64,000 bases of DNA, taken from NCBI GenBank assembly GCA_034521755.1, contig JAXHMB010000007.1, forward strand, positions 45,069 to 109,068, read 5' to 3'. Of this stretch, positions 44,210 through 54,100 are shown in pieces. Position 1 is the first letter of the stretch; each line of letters begins with the position of its first letter. This DNA is from JAXHMB01 sp034521755. GTDB lineage: Bacteria; Bacteroidota; Rhodothermia; Balneolales; Balneolaceae. Below the pieces are notes generated by a model that had not been told where the DNA came from, did no database searches, and saw only the letters and a program-made list of their open reading frames with translations. Both the position numbers and the translations under genes were made by a program.

Positions 44210-45380
44210 ATGGATCAATCAGCAACAGTTGGAGTAATCGGAGCAGGAACCATGGGCACCGGCATTGCCCAAGTCGCCTCTACCTATGGACACAATGTTT
44301 TTGTCTATGATGCCTACCCTGAACAGCTCGAGAAAGCAGAAGAAGGACTGGTCAACATTTTGCAGCGTCAGGTTGAAAAAGAACGCATGTCTCAGGATGA
44401 AGTTGATGGCATTTTAGGGCGCATTAATTTTGTTGAAGATATTACTCAGTTTGGAGATTGCAGCCTGGTTATCGAAGCCGTTGTAGAAGACCTGGAGGTT
44501 AAAAAGGATGTTTTTCAGCGACTTGAAGGTATTGTAGATAAGCAATGTATCGTTGCTTCCAACACGTCTTCCCTTTCCATAGCATCTATTTCATCAGCCT
44601 TTAAAAAAGCAGGAAGATTTCTTGGCATTCATTTTTTCAATCCTGCCCCGCTGATGCCTCTTGTAGAAATTGTGCCCGGCATTACTACTGATGAAGAAAC
44701 AACTAAAACTGCACGCAAACTTATTGACGACTGGGGAAAAACAACAGTACTGGCAAAAGATACTCCCGGCTTCATCGTAAATCGGGTAGCCCGGCCATTT
44801 TACAGCGAAGCTATTCGACAGCTGGAAGAAGGTGTTGCCGATGTGCCTACTATTGACTGGGCCATGAAAGAGATTGGCGGGTTTCGCATGGGTCCTTTTG
44901 AGCTAATGGACTTTATTGGTCATGATGTGAATTATAAAGTCACCGAAAAGGTATTTGAAGAATTTTTCTATGACCCACGGTTCAAGCCATCATTTACACA
45001 AAAAAGAATGGTAGAAGCAGGGCTATCTTGGAAAAAAAACCGGCAAAGGTTTTTACGAATACGGCGATGATGCCCAGAATCCTGAACCAACTAAAGATAA
45101 AGAGCTGGGTCAAAAGATTGTAGATCGTATTGTAGCCATGCTTATTAACGAAGCCTGTGATGCTGTTTTCCTAAATGTGGCTACGGTTGAGGATGTGGAC
45201 CTGGCCATGACCAAGGGTGTTAACTATCCCAAAGGCTTGTTGAAATGGGCCGATGAAATAGGATTACAGGAAGTGCTGGATCGCATATCTAAACTGCAAA
45301 CCGAATACCGCGAAGACCGGTATCGTCCCAATCCGCTATTGAAGCGCATGGTTCGTAAAAACGAAAATTTTTATGGATAA
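44210..45380 (+). pseudogene. paaH: 3-hydroxyacyl-CoA dehydrogenase PaaH, one frameshift
   Basis: The first segment (44210 to about 45020) has VGVIGAGTMGTGIAQVAS, NTSSLSIASI, and FNPAPLMPLVEIVPGI, plus KDTPGFIVNRVARPFY and DFIGHDVNY. One extra G near 45019-45021 (GCAGGGCTATC) breaks the frame. Removing it gives EAGYLGKKTGKGFYEYGDDA and continues to DRYRPNPLLKRMVRKNENFYG, stop at 45380. The enzyme oxidises 3-hydroxyadipyl-CoA to 3-oxoadipyl-CoA. Restored length is about 390 residues, the two-domain form. It overlaps paaI by 8 bases. Confidence 0.92.
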
Positions 45381-45792
45381 AGCAGAGCGTGCCAAAAAAG
45401 TAGTTGAAAAAATGATGGCTGAAGATGCCTTTAGTCAATGGCTGGGCATTGAAGTTCTTGAAATTAAGCCCGGATTTACTAAAGTCAGGATGGTAGTTCG
45501 CCCGGAAATGAATAACGGTTTTAACATCACTCATGGCGGTATCGCTTATTCACTGGCTGATAGTGCATTTGCATTTGCCTCAAACAGCTATGGACGGGTG
45601 GCGGTAGCGATGGAGACAAATATTTCATATATCAAAAAGGTAAGCAGTGACGATGTGCTGACAGCTACTTCAGAAGAACTTAGTCTCGGTAATAGAATAG
45701 CGGTCTATAACATCCATATTATTAATCAGGATGACGAAAAAGTGGCCGAATTTCGAGGCACTGTTTTTCGCACCAAAGAAAAGCATTTTTAG
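45373..45792 (+). CDS. paaI: PaaI thioesterase
   Basis: The 139-residue hotdog thioesterase has FSQWLGIEVLEIKPGFTKV, GFNITHGGIAYSLADSAF and SNSYGRVAVAMETNISY, typical PaaI. It hydrolyses aryl-CoA dead-end products, releasing CoA from blocked intermediates of the phenylacetate route. It overlaps paaH by 8 bases, so it is translationally coupled. Confidence 0.93.
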   Translation: MDKAERAKKVVEKMMAEDAFSQWLGIEVLEIKPGFTKVRMVVRPEMNNGFNITHGGIAYSLADSAFAFASNSYGRVAVAMETNISYIKKVSSDDVLTATSEELSLGNRIAVYNIHIINQDDEKVAEFRGTVFRTKEKHF

Positions 45793-45825
45793 AAAAACAT
45801 TACTATGGCGTGTAAGGAATGACTG

Positions 45826-45850
45826 AGTAGAAAGTCTTAAGTAGTAAGTA
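45826..45850 (+). repeat. Left inverted repeat of S23/IVP insertion
   Basis: The 25-bp arm (reading AGTAGAAAGTCTTAAGTAGT then AAGTA) matches the reverse complement of 46235-46259 with one mismatch. It lies just upstream of the four-helix-bundle gene, about 33 bases after paaI. Confidence 0.75.
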
Positions 45851-45868
45851 AAAAGAATAACTTAAGAC

Positions 45869-46228
45869 ATGATCATAATGAATAACTTCAGAAAATTAAG
45901 CGTATGGAGTAAAGCAGTTATCTTGGCAACTAATATATACAAATTGACTGAATTATTTCCTCAACATGAACTATACGGACTTACTTCTCAAATACGAAGA
46001 TGTACGGTTTCGATTGGATCTAATATCGCCGAAGGGGCAGGAAGAGGGTCTGAAAAAGAATTTATACAATTTTTGAATATTGCTACCGGCTCCTGTTATG
46101 AGTTGGAGACACAACTTACGATTTCTAAAAACTTAGGCTACATCAATAAAACCGATTTTAAAACTTCAATTGAAGCAGTTGTAGAAATTCAAAAAATGCT
46201 GCACTCATTAAAAAATTCACTAGTTTAA
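45869..46228 (+). CDS. Four-helix-bundle S23/IVP-family protein (TIGR02436)
   Basis: The 119-residue protein belongs to the S23 / intervening-sequence protein family: LSVWSKAVILATNIYKLTEL, HELYGLTSQIRRCTVSIGSN, IAEGAGRGSEKEFIQFLNIA, and GSCYELETQLTISKNLGY. Its likely start is the second ATG (45878), which gives MNNFRKLSVW. These small proteins form a four-helix bundle with a basic surface and relate to the Avd protein of diversity-generating retroelements. The gene is enclosed by a near-perfect inverted repeat and splits paaI from paaJ, suggesting an insertion element rather than a pathway gene. Confidence 0.85.
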   Translation: MIIMNNFRKLSVWSKAVILATNIYKLTELFPQHELYGLTSQIRRCTVSIGSNIAEGAGRGSEKEFIQFLNIATGSCYELETQLTISKNLGYINKTDFKTSIEAVVEIQKMLHSLKNSLV

Positions 46229-46234
46229 AACGAA

Positions 46235-46259
46235 TACTTTCTACTTAAGACTTTCTACT
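46235..46259 (-). repeat. Right inverted repeat of S23/IVP insertion
   Basis: This 25-bp arm is the reverse complement of 45826-45850 except at one position. It ends 5 bases before the paaJ start codon, so it could interfere with the paaJ ribosome-binding region. Confidence 0.75.
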
Positions 46260-46264
46260 AAATT

Positions 46265-47473
46265 ATGTCTGAAGCTTATATCATTGACGCTATTCGAACT
46301 CCCATTGGCAAGTTGCGCGGAGCTCTGTCTCCTATTCGTGCCGATGATCTTGCAGCAATGCCCATTAAAGAATTGCTGAACAGAAATCCTAATATCGATC
46401 CCGAAAGAATTGAGGATGTTATTTACGGCTGTGCCAATCAGGCCGGTGAAGATAACCGAAATGTTGCCCGTATGGCTTCGCTATTGGCCGGGCTGCCTAT
46501 TTCTGTTCCCGGTGAAACGGTAAACAGGCTTTGTGCTTCCGGTATGAGCAGCACGGTAAGAGCCTACCATGCCATAAAAGTTGGTGAAGGAGATTTATTT
46601 GTCACCGGAGGCATGGAACACATGACTCGTGGTCCGATGGTTCTTGGTAAAGGTTCTGCTCCTTATTCAGGAACTAATGAAATGCACGACTCTACTTTTG
46701 GTTGGCGTTTTGTAAATCCCAAAATGGATGAGATGTACGGTTCCGAAGGTATGGGACAAACCGCCGAAAACATTGTCGAACAATTTGATATTGGCCGGGA
46801 AGACCAGGATAAATTCGCAGCATGGTCGCAGCAAAAGGCAGCAAAAGCTACTGAAAACGGACGTCTGTCAAAAGAAATTATGCCGGTTGAAATTCCCCGC
46901 AGGAAACAGGACCCCCTTATTTTTGAGAAAGATGAGTTCATACGTCCCGACACCACGGTTGAAGTACTAAGTAACTTGCCAGCTGTTTTCCGTGAGGGTG
47001 GAACCGTAACACCGGGCAATGCCAGCGGACTGAATGACGGAGCCGGAGCACTGCTTGTTGCAGGAGATCAAGCTATCAAGGATTTTGATCTAGAACCTAA
47101 AGCCAAAATTGTGGCTTCGGCCGTTGTAGGTGTTGAGCCCCGAATTATGGGTATGGGCCCGGTTGATGCTACTCACAAAGTGATGAAACGTACCGGTCTT
47201 TCTCTGGACGATATGGATGTCATTGAGCTTAATGAAGCATTCGCAGCACAAAGCCTGGCTGTACTCAGGGAACTGGATATTGATGACGATGATGAACGCG
47301 TCAATCCAAACGGTGGCGCTATTGCACTGGGTCACCCCCTGGGAATGACCGGAGCCCGATTACTGCAAACAGCCATGGTTGAACTTCACGAAAAAGAAGG
47401 ATCAAAGTATGCTCTCTGTACACTTTGTGTAGGTGTTGGACAGGGTATGTCTGTAATTCTAGAAAAAGTTTAA
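46265..47473 (+). CDS. paaJ: 3-oxoadipyl-CoA / 3-oxo-5,6-dehydrosuberyl-CoA thiolase PaaJ
   Basis: This 402-residue thiolase has VNRLCASGMSSTVRAY (nucleophilic Cys), NPNGGAIALGHPLGMTG (His) and LCTLCVGVGQGMSVIL (Cys). The start EAYIIDAIRTPIGKLRGALS is PaaJ/PcaF-like. It cleaves the last intermediates of the phenylacetate pathway to acetyl-CoA and succinyl-CoA. The context inside the paa operon supports PaaJ over a PcaF of the protocatechuate route. Confidence 0.93.
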   Translation: MSEAYIIDAIRTPIGKLRGALSPIRADDLAAMPIKELLNRNPNIDPERIEDVIYGCANQAGEDNRNVARMASLLAGLPISVPGETVNRLCASGMSSTVRAYHAIKVGEGDLFVTGGMEHMTRGPMVLGKGSAPYSGTNEMHDSTFGWRFVNPKMDEMYGSEGMGQTAENIVEQFDIGREDQDKFAAWSQQKAAKATENGRLSKEIMPVEIPRRKQDPLIFEKDEFIRPDTTVEVLSNLPAVFREGGTVTPGNASGLNDGAGALLVAGDQAIKDFDLEPKAKIVASAVVGVEPRIMGMGPVDATHKVMKRTGLSLDDMDVIELNEAFAAQSLAVLRELDIDDDDERVNPNGGAIALGHPLGMTGARLLQTAMVELHEKEGSKYALCTLCVGVGQGMSVILEKV

Positions 47474-47575
47474 ATAGAACACGGATACCACGGATCAAGC
47501 AGGTTAAAACGAATCTAAAATTTTGTTCATCGTTCCTGCGAAAATCTGCCGAATCAGTGTCATTTGCGTTCCATT
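47473..47575. repeat. Palindromic intergenic repeat, family A, copy 3
   Basis: The arms AATAGAACACGGATACCACG and GAATCAGTGTCATTTGCGTT then CCATT enclose about 60 bases. They share ends with the copies at 38302-38387 and 40671-40760. The repeat begins one base before the end of the paaJ stop codon and lies just before paaY. Confidence 0.7.
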
Positions 47576-47588
47576 AATCAAAAAAATT

Positions 47589-48185
47589 ATGGCGATATAC
47601 GAGTTTGACGGATATAAACCGGTCGTGCACGAAAGTGCTTTTGTGCACCCACAGGCAGCTGTAACCGGCAATGTCATTATCGGCAAAGATGTGTATATCG
47701 CTCCCGGTGCTGCTATCCGTGGTGACTGGGGAAAAATTGTCATTAAAGACGGCTGTAATGTGCAGGAAAATTGTACCATCCACATGTTTCCCGGAGTAAC
47801 AGTAGTGCTTGAAGAAAGTGCTCATATTGGTCATGGCGCTATTATTCATGGCGCTCACATTGGGCGCAACTGCCTGGTGGGGATGAATGCCGTAGTTATG
47901 GATCGCGTAGAACTGGGTGATGAATGCATAGTGGGTGCATTGGCATTTGTACCCGAGGGTATGGAGATTGAAAAAAGAAAGCTCTTGGTTGGCAATCCCG
48001 CCAAAGTTGTGAAAGATGTGAGTGATGAAATGATCAATTGGAAAACAAAAGGAACTGAGCTTTATCAGCAGCTTCCCTCAAATCTGCATAACATGCTCAA
48101 AGAATGTGAGCCCCTTAGAGAAGAGCCCAAAGATCGGCCCAGTCAGTCAAAAAATTACGATACCTGGGGCAAGAGTAAAGAATAG
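47589..48185 (+). CDS. paaY: PaaY, gamma-carbonic-anhydrase-fold thioesterase
   Basis: The 198-residue left-handed beta-helix (hexapeptide-repeat) protein has IYEFDGYKPVVHESAFVHP, HIGHGAIIHGAHIGRNCLVG (metal histidines), MNAVVMDRVELGDECIVGA and NPAKVVKDVSDEMINWKTKG with the PaaY tail EPLREEP. PaaY hydrolyses a toxic oxepin-derived CoA side product. ATG 47589 gives the family start; the earlier in-frame codons (from 47523) are within the repeat. Confidence 0.93.
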   Translation: MAIYEFDGYKPVVHESAFVHPQAAVTGNVIIGKDVYIAPGAAIRGDWGKIVIKDGCNVQENCTIHMFPGVTVVLEESAHIGHGAIIHGAHIGRNCLVGMNAVVMDRVELGDECIVGALAFVPEGMEIEKRKLLVGNPAKVVKDVSDEMINWKTKGTELYQQLPSNLHNMLKECEPLREEPKDRPSQSKNYDTWGKSKE

Positions 48186-48203
48186 CTTTAAAATAAATTT
48201 ACT

Positions 48204-50255
48204 ATGAAAGTACACAGTTATATACAAGGCAAATGGCACAAGAAAGGGAAAGAAACAGATCTAGTCAGTGCAGTGACCGGTGAGCCGGTAGCTCAAATGA
48301 TAGAGGCAGATCTGGACTATAAAGCTGCCTGTGAGTATGCCCGAAATATAGCCGGACCCGTACTCCGTAAAATGTCCATCCACGAGCGTGCTTTTAAAAT
48401 CAAGTTCCTGGCTCAGCATCTTTTAAAACGTAAAGAAGACTATTATAAACTTTCCAGCCACACCGGGGCTACCCGTGGGGATTCCTGGATTGATATTGAA
48501 GGCGGTATTGGCGCTATGTTTGTATTATCAAGCAAATCTCGCAGAGAACTTTCTGACCTCCCGTATCATGTAGAAGGAAGCCATGAGCAGCTTTCCCGTG
48601 AAGGTACTTTTGTTGGGCAGCATATTTGTGTACCCTTTCATGGCGTGGGCGTTCACATTAATGCCTTCAACTTCCCGGTTTGGGGGATGCTTGAAAAACT
48701 GGCACCTTGTATCATTTCGGGAATGCCGGCCATCATCAAACCGTCTCCTGTTGGTTCTTACCTGGCTTATAAAGTGTTCAAAGACATGGTAGAATCTGAG
48801 ATTCTTCCTGAAGGTGCTATCCAGTTTATTGCCGCCGATAAACCGGGCGATTTGCTGGATCACCTGACCAGTCAGGATGCCGTAGCTTTTACCGGCTCTT
48901 CAGAAACGGGAAGGAAGCTGAAAACACATCCAAATATTGTGGCCAATAGTGTGCGATTTAATTTAGAAGCCGACTCGCTGAACTGTTCTATTCTAGGTAA
49001 GGATGTAACTCCTGATATGGAAGAGTTTGATCTCTTTATCAAAGAGGTAGCTAATGAAATGACCGTAAAAACAGGACAAAAATGTACGGCTATTCGTCGC
49101 ACTATTGTACCCAAGGAACGCGTGGATGATGTAGTTGAAGCTCTTAATAACAGGTTGTCCAAGACTACTATTGGCGACCCCACTCAAGAAGAAATTAAAA
49201 TGGGTCCACTGGCCAGTTCATTACAGGCCGAACGCTTTGAAGAACAAGTATCAAGCTTGATGGAGACAACGGAATCCGTGTATAGCAACGGTCATTCAAC
49301 ACATGGAGGAGCTTTTGCAGAACCCAGAGTGCTACTCTGCCACAAACCCCTGGAAGTAGACGATGTGCACCGCGTAGAAGCGTTTGGGCCTATGACTACG
49401 GTTATGCCATATGAAGACAATGAAGAAGCCATCGAATTAGCCAATAAAGCAGACGGTTCGCTGGTAGGCTCATTGTTTACCGCTGATGATTCCATCGCCA
49501 GAGAAATTACGCTGGGTTGTGCCCCCTATCACGGCCGCTTCATGATTATCAATCGCCATTCAGCCAAAGAATCGACCGGCCATGGTGCTCCCATGCCGCA
49601 CTTGACTCATGGCGGACCCGGACGTGCCGGTGGCGGTGAAGAGCAAGGCGGTGCCCGGGCAATCATCCATAATATGCAGCGCGTAGCTTTGCAGGGATCA
49701 CCCACTACACTTACAGAAGTTACCAACCAGTATATAAAAGGAGGCGAAACCAAAGAAGCTGGCACCCATCCCTTTCAACAATATTTTGAGGATCTTGAAG
49801 TTGGGGAAGCACTTACCACCGAAAAACGTACAGTTACTGAACAGGATATAGAAGATTTTGCAAACCTTACGGGCGATGAATTCTATGCTCATACTGATCC
49901 TGAAGCAGCAGCACGCTCTCTCTTTGGTGAGATTGTGGCTCACGGATACTTTGTACTTTCCGCTGCAGCAGGATTATTTGTCCACCCGGATGAAGGACCT
50001 GTTATGCTCAACTATGGGCTGGAGAGCCTGCGCTTTTTAGAACCGGTAGCCCCCGGAGATACCATACAGGCCAAGCTTATTGTAAAACGTAAAACAACGC
50101 GTCAAAAAAGAGCAGTCGATAAGTTTATTTTTGGCGTAGTGTATTGGGATGTGGAGGTAACCAACCAGAATGATGAAATGGTTGCTGACTATACTATTCT
50201 CACACTTGTAAAACGCCGCAACAAATTGGATATGGATATTTTTGAAGAGGAATAA
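48204..50255 (+). CDS. paaZ: PaaZ, oxepin-CoA hydrolase / semialdehyde dehydrogenase
   Basis: The 683-residue bifunctional enzyme has an N-terminal aldehyde dehydrogenase (about 1-520; FNFPVWGMLEKLAP, AFTGSSETGRKL, VKTGQKCTAIRRTIV with catalytic Cys). Its C-terminal part is a MaoC-type hydratase (about 540-683; DIEDFANLTGDEFYAHTDPE, GEIVAHGYFVLSAAAG). It opens the oxepin ring and oxidises the aldehyde. Length matches E. coli PaaZ (681). Confidence 0.97.
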   Translation: MKVHSYIQGKWHKKGKETDLVSAVTGEPVAQMIEADLDYKAACEYARNIAGPVLRKMSIHERAFKIKFLAQHLLKRKEDYYKLSSHTGATRGDSWIDIEGGIGAMFVLSSKSRRELSDLPYHVEGSHEQLSREGTFVGQHICVPFHGVGVHINAFNFPVWGMLEKLAPCIISGMPAIIKPSPVGSYLAYKVFKDMVESEILPEGAIQFIAADKPGDLLDHLTSQDAVAFTGSSETGRKLKTHPNIVANSVRFNLEADSLNCSILGKDVTPDMEEFDLFIKEVANEMTVKTGQKCTAIRRTIVPKERVDDVVEALNNRLSKTTIGDPTQEEIKMGPLASSLQAERFEEQVSSLMETTESVYSNGHSTHGGAFAEPRVLLCHKPLEVDDVHRVEAFGPMTTVMPYEDNEEAIELANKADGSLVGSLFTADDSIAREITLGCAPYHGRFMIINRHSAKESTGHGAPMPHLTHGGPGRAGGGEEQGGARAIIHNMQRVALQGSPTTLTEVTNQYIKGGETKEAGTHPFQQYFEDLEVGEALTTEKRTVTEQDIEDFANLTGDEFYAHTDPEAAARSLFGEIVAHGYFVLSAAAGLFVHPDEGPVMLNYGLESLRFLEPVAPGDTIQAKLIVKRKTTRQKRAVDKFIFGVVYWDVEVTNQNDEMVADYTILTLVKRRNKLDMDIFEEE

Positions 50256-50257
50256 AG

Positions 50258-50330
50258 CAGCTCTCAGCAGTCAGACTTCAGCTTTCAGTATCTCAACAAA
50301 GTTCTAAAAGCTGATCGCTGACTACTAGAA
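50258..50330. repeat. Intergenic inverted repeat after paaZ
   Basis: The arms AGCAGTCAGACTTCAGCTTT (50267-50286) and the reverse complement AGTAGTCAGCGATCAGCTTT (50308-50327) pair at about 16 of 20 positions. This CAGTCAG..CAGCTTT hairpin type is unlike family A and the TTAAATGTTGAA type. No T-run follows, so it is a palindromic repeat rather than a clear terminator. Confidence 0.6.
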
Positions 50331-50367
50331 CTACTAATAAATTTTAAAGCATATTTCGCTAAATCTT

Positions 50368-51129
50368 ATGTCAGAAAACGGATCAATTACAGCCGAAGTC
50401 AACCACAATATTGGGACTATTGAATTTTATCATCCAAAGGGTAATTCTTTGCCCGGAAAATTACTGCGAGAACTTGCCGAAACAATAACAGAAGTTGGCA
50501 ACAACCCGGATGCACACGTACTCGTTTTAAAAAGCCGTGGTGAAGGCGCCTTTTGTGCCGGAGCATCCTTTGATGAACTCATGGCTATAGACAATTATGA
50601 AGAAGGAAAACACTTTTTTATGGGGTTTGCCCTGGTATTAAATGCCATGCGCAAATGCGCAAAACTAATAGTAGTCCGTGTACAGGGCAAAACTGTTGGC
50701 GGGGGTGTTGGGATTGCCTCTGCAGGAGATTATACCATAGCACACGAGTCTGCATCTGTAAAGCTAAGTGAGCTTGCACTGGGCATTGGACCCTTTGTAG
50801 TTGGTCCGGCGGTACAACGAAAAGTGGGAGCTTCTGCTTTCAGTACCATGTCTGTTGATGCCAGTAGCTGGTATGATGCAGACTGGGCTTGTAAAAAAGG
50901 ACTGTTCTCCAAAGTTTGCGAAACCCTCAAAGAGCTGGACAATGAAGTAGATGCACTGGCAAAACGACTTTCTAGCTATAGTCCTGAAGCTATGAAAGAA
51001 CTTAAAACTGTACTATGGAAAGGCACCGACCACTGGGATTCTCTTCTGGAGCAACGGGCTGAAATAAGTGGACGTTTAGTGCTGTCTGATTTTACCAAAG
51101 AGTTCATTGATAATTTTAAAAAGAAATAG
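50368..51129 (+). CDS. Enoyl-CoA hydratase/isomerase family protein (PaaF candidate)
   Basis: The 253-residue crotonase has FYHPKGNSLPGKLLRELAET, SRGEGAFCAGASFDELMAID (oxyanion hole), VGGGVGIASAGDYTIAHESA and LSELALGIGPFVVGPAVQRK. As the last paa-strand gene it is the candidate for 2,3-dehydroadipyl-CoA hydratase (PaaF), otherwise missing in the window. It resembles methylglutaconyl-CoA hydratase-type members too, so I leave the symbol empty. It converges on the kinase gene with an 11-base gap. Confidence 0.8.
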   Translation: MSENGSITAEVNHNIGTIEFYHPKGNSLPGKLLRELAETITEVGNNPDAHVLVLKSRGEGAFCAGASFDELMAIDNYEEGKHFFMGFALVLNAMRKCAKLIVVRVQGKTVGGGVGIASAGDYTIAHESASVKLSELALGIGPFVVGPAVQRKVGASAFSTMSVDASSWYDADWACKKGLFSKVCETLKELDNEVDALAKRLSSYSPEAMKELKTVLWKGTDHWDSLLEQRAEISGRLVLSDFTKEFIDNFKKK

Positions 51130-51139
51130 TTCAGAAGGT

Positions 51140-54100
51140 TTAGTCTACAGGAATTTGCTTCATCGCTTCTTTGATCTCAAATGTTATGGTAAATTTTGTG
51201 CCCTCTTTTGAGCTGTCAATATCCAAATCTCCCTGAAGTTGGCTGACAAGTGTTTCTATCAAAGTTAGACCCAAAGAATCAGTCTCTTTAAGTTCAATGT
51301 CATCAGGCATACCAACGCCGTTATCAGAAACTTGAAGCTTTGCCTCTTCATCCTCTACTTGCAAAGACACTTTTATACTTCCTTTGGACCTACCCTTGAA
51401 AGCATGTTCAAAGCAATTAGAGACCAGCTCATTCAAAATAAGTCCACAAGGTATTGCCTGAACAATACCCAGACTTATATCTTCGATTTCTGTATCTACT
51501 GCAATATCTTTTTCAATATGGCTGAATGAATAATTAATTATATCTACCAATTCACGAATATATCTTTCAAAGTCTATTTCGGCTAACCTTTCATTCTGGT
51601 ATAATTTTTCGTGAATCATGGCTATTGACCTAACCCGACGCTGACTTTCCGAAAGTATCCGACTAGCAAATTCATTATCGGTATATCCCATTTGGAGTTC
51701 AATAAGTCCTGAAATTACTGCCAAATTATTTTTTACCCGATGATGTATTTCTTTGATAAGCACTTCTTTCTCAGCCAGAGCTTCCTGCAAATCTTTAGTT
51801 TGCTCATTAACAAGCTTTTGAAGCCTGTTCTTTTCTAACATACCCAGCCTTATTTTTATATAACCATAGATTAAACCGGCCATACTAATGAAAACCAATC
51901 CGTAAAACCAGTACGTTTGCCAAAAAGGATAGGCAACTGAAAAGCTGTAGGTCGCGGTATTAGGATTAAGATCTTGCCCACTGCTTATGGCCTGTACCAC
52001 AAAAGTATAATTGCCCGGCTCTAAATTTGTATATATAGCATTGTTAACAGCCGTCACGGGCATCCACTCATCATCAAAACCTTCCATTTTGTATCTGTAC
52101 TGAACATTTCTCGGATATAGGTAATCCAAGCCAACAAATGTAAAGGTGTATGAATGTTCACCGTAAGGAAACTCAACGTAAGGAAAATCTAAGCTGCCTG
52201 TTTTATAGTTTAGATCAGTAGTATAGTTGGCCCAATTAATAGATTCAGAATTTCTTTTAATATTAATGATATGCACCGTTGGTAAATCCTTACTTTTTTG
52301 CTGCTGAAGCTTAGAAACATCTAATTTCAGAACACCATCCATACTACCAAACCAAGCATTGTTCTCCTTATCTTCAGTAATTGCTTTAAAATTGAACTCA
52401 ACCCCCATTCCATAATCCGAAAGTGCATACTGCACCAAATTCATTTCACCGGTTTCCCAATACCGCGGTACATCCAATCGGTTTAGGCCGCCATTGGTGC
52501 CCTGCCATAAATATCCCTCTTCATCGAACCATAAAAAATGCGTGGCAAGAAGGTCCATCCCCTCTTCTTTCCCAAAATTTGAAATCGAATACGATTCGTT
52601 ATTTTCATTTGGCTGAAGTACGGAAACTCCACCATCAGTACCAACCCAAATATTATCCTCTTCATCCTGTACGGTATAGTTGATTCCATTGTTAACAAGC
52701 CCATCGCTAATACTAATATTCTTAAACGTATCCCCATCATATATGCTAAGCCCCTCATACGTTCCAATAAACAACAATCCGTTATTACCTTCCTGTACAG
52801 AAAGGACAACATTCCCAGCCATTCCATCTTCTTTGGTAAACTGATTCAGTTCACCTTCTTTTAACCGGAACAACCCTTCATCTGTAGCTATCCAGAGAAC
52901 TTCATTTGAATCAACAAATAAATCATAGATAAACCATTTCTTAAGACCTTTCTTTGAAGTAAAATTATGGAACTGTTCACCGTCATATTCCATCAACGTA
53001 TTATCAGGCATCACAAACACCACGTTGCCATTGGACAATTCTTCAATTTCCCAGATGTATTTATTTTCATATTCTCCCGGTAGCGGATGCTTCTTGATCT
53101 TATCGCCATCAAAAGATTGGATTCCCTCCATAGTTCCCATCCACAGCGTTCCACGGCTATCCATTAAAACATTCAGAACCTCGTTAGTTGATAGGCCAAA
53201 ATCCCGATCATAGAACAAAAAGGCACTGCCTCGATAAAGACTCGCCCCATTTTCATTCGTCCCAATCCACATATTATCATCCTTATCTTCATAGAACGTG
53301 AATATATAATTACTGCTCAATCCATTCTTCCGGGTAAAATGGGTGTATTCTTCTCCATCATATACAAATACACCTTTCGACTCGGTACCTATCCAAATCC
53401 TTCCATCCGAGTCAGCTTCCACATCGAGGACATACCCCAAAGAAATGCCGTTAATTTCTTTTATTGCCCGGAAATTCTCTCCATCCCATACCGTTATCCC
53501 GTCACTGGTTCCAAACCACATTTCCCCTTGGTGGTTTTCGGCAAATCGATAAACTTTTTCTCCACTAAGCCCATCTTCAGTAGTATAGTTAGTAATGGTA
53601 CTGTCGGTATTGATAACGGAAATACCTTCTTGCGTGGCAACCCAAATGCGTCCATCTTTATCTTCTTTGAAATCCCATATCGAATTACTAATCAGACCAT
53701 CTTCCACTGTTAATCGGCTGAGGTCACCGTCTTTAAGGATGAAGATCCCACCTTCATAGGTTCCAAACCAAATCTCACCATTACTGAATTCCTTGATCTG
53801 CCATACTTCAAAATTTGACAATGAATCTTCAGGGAATGGATTCACAAAACTATCTCCTTTGAACGTAACTACACCCCCGGGATAATTAGAGACCCAAAGA
53901 TTACCGTCAGAATCTTCAAGTATTTTTTGAACAGCGTTGTTCCTCAGGCCATCTCTAGTAGTGTAGGTTTTAAAATTTTTCCCATCAAACCTGCTAAGAC
54001 CACCTCCATTTGTAGCAAACCATATAAACCCATCACTGGTTTGGTAAATATCATTAACCTGTCCTTGAGGCAATCCATCGTTGACAGAATAGACCTTAAA

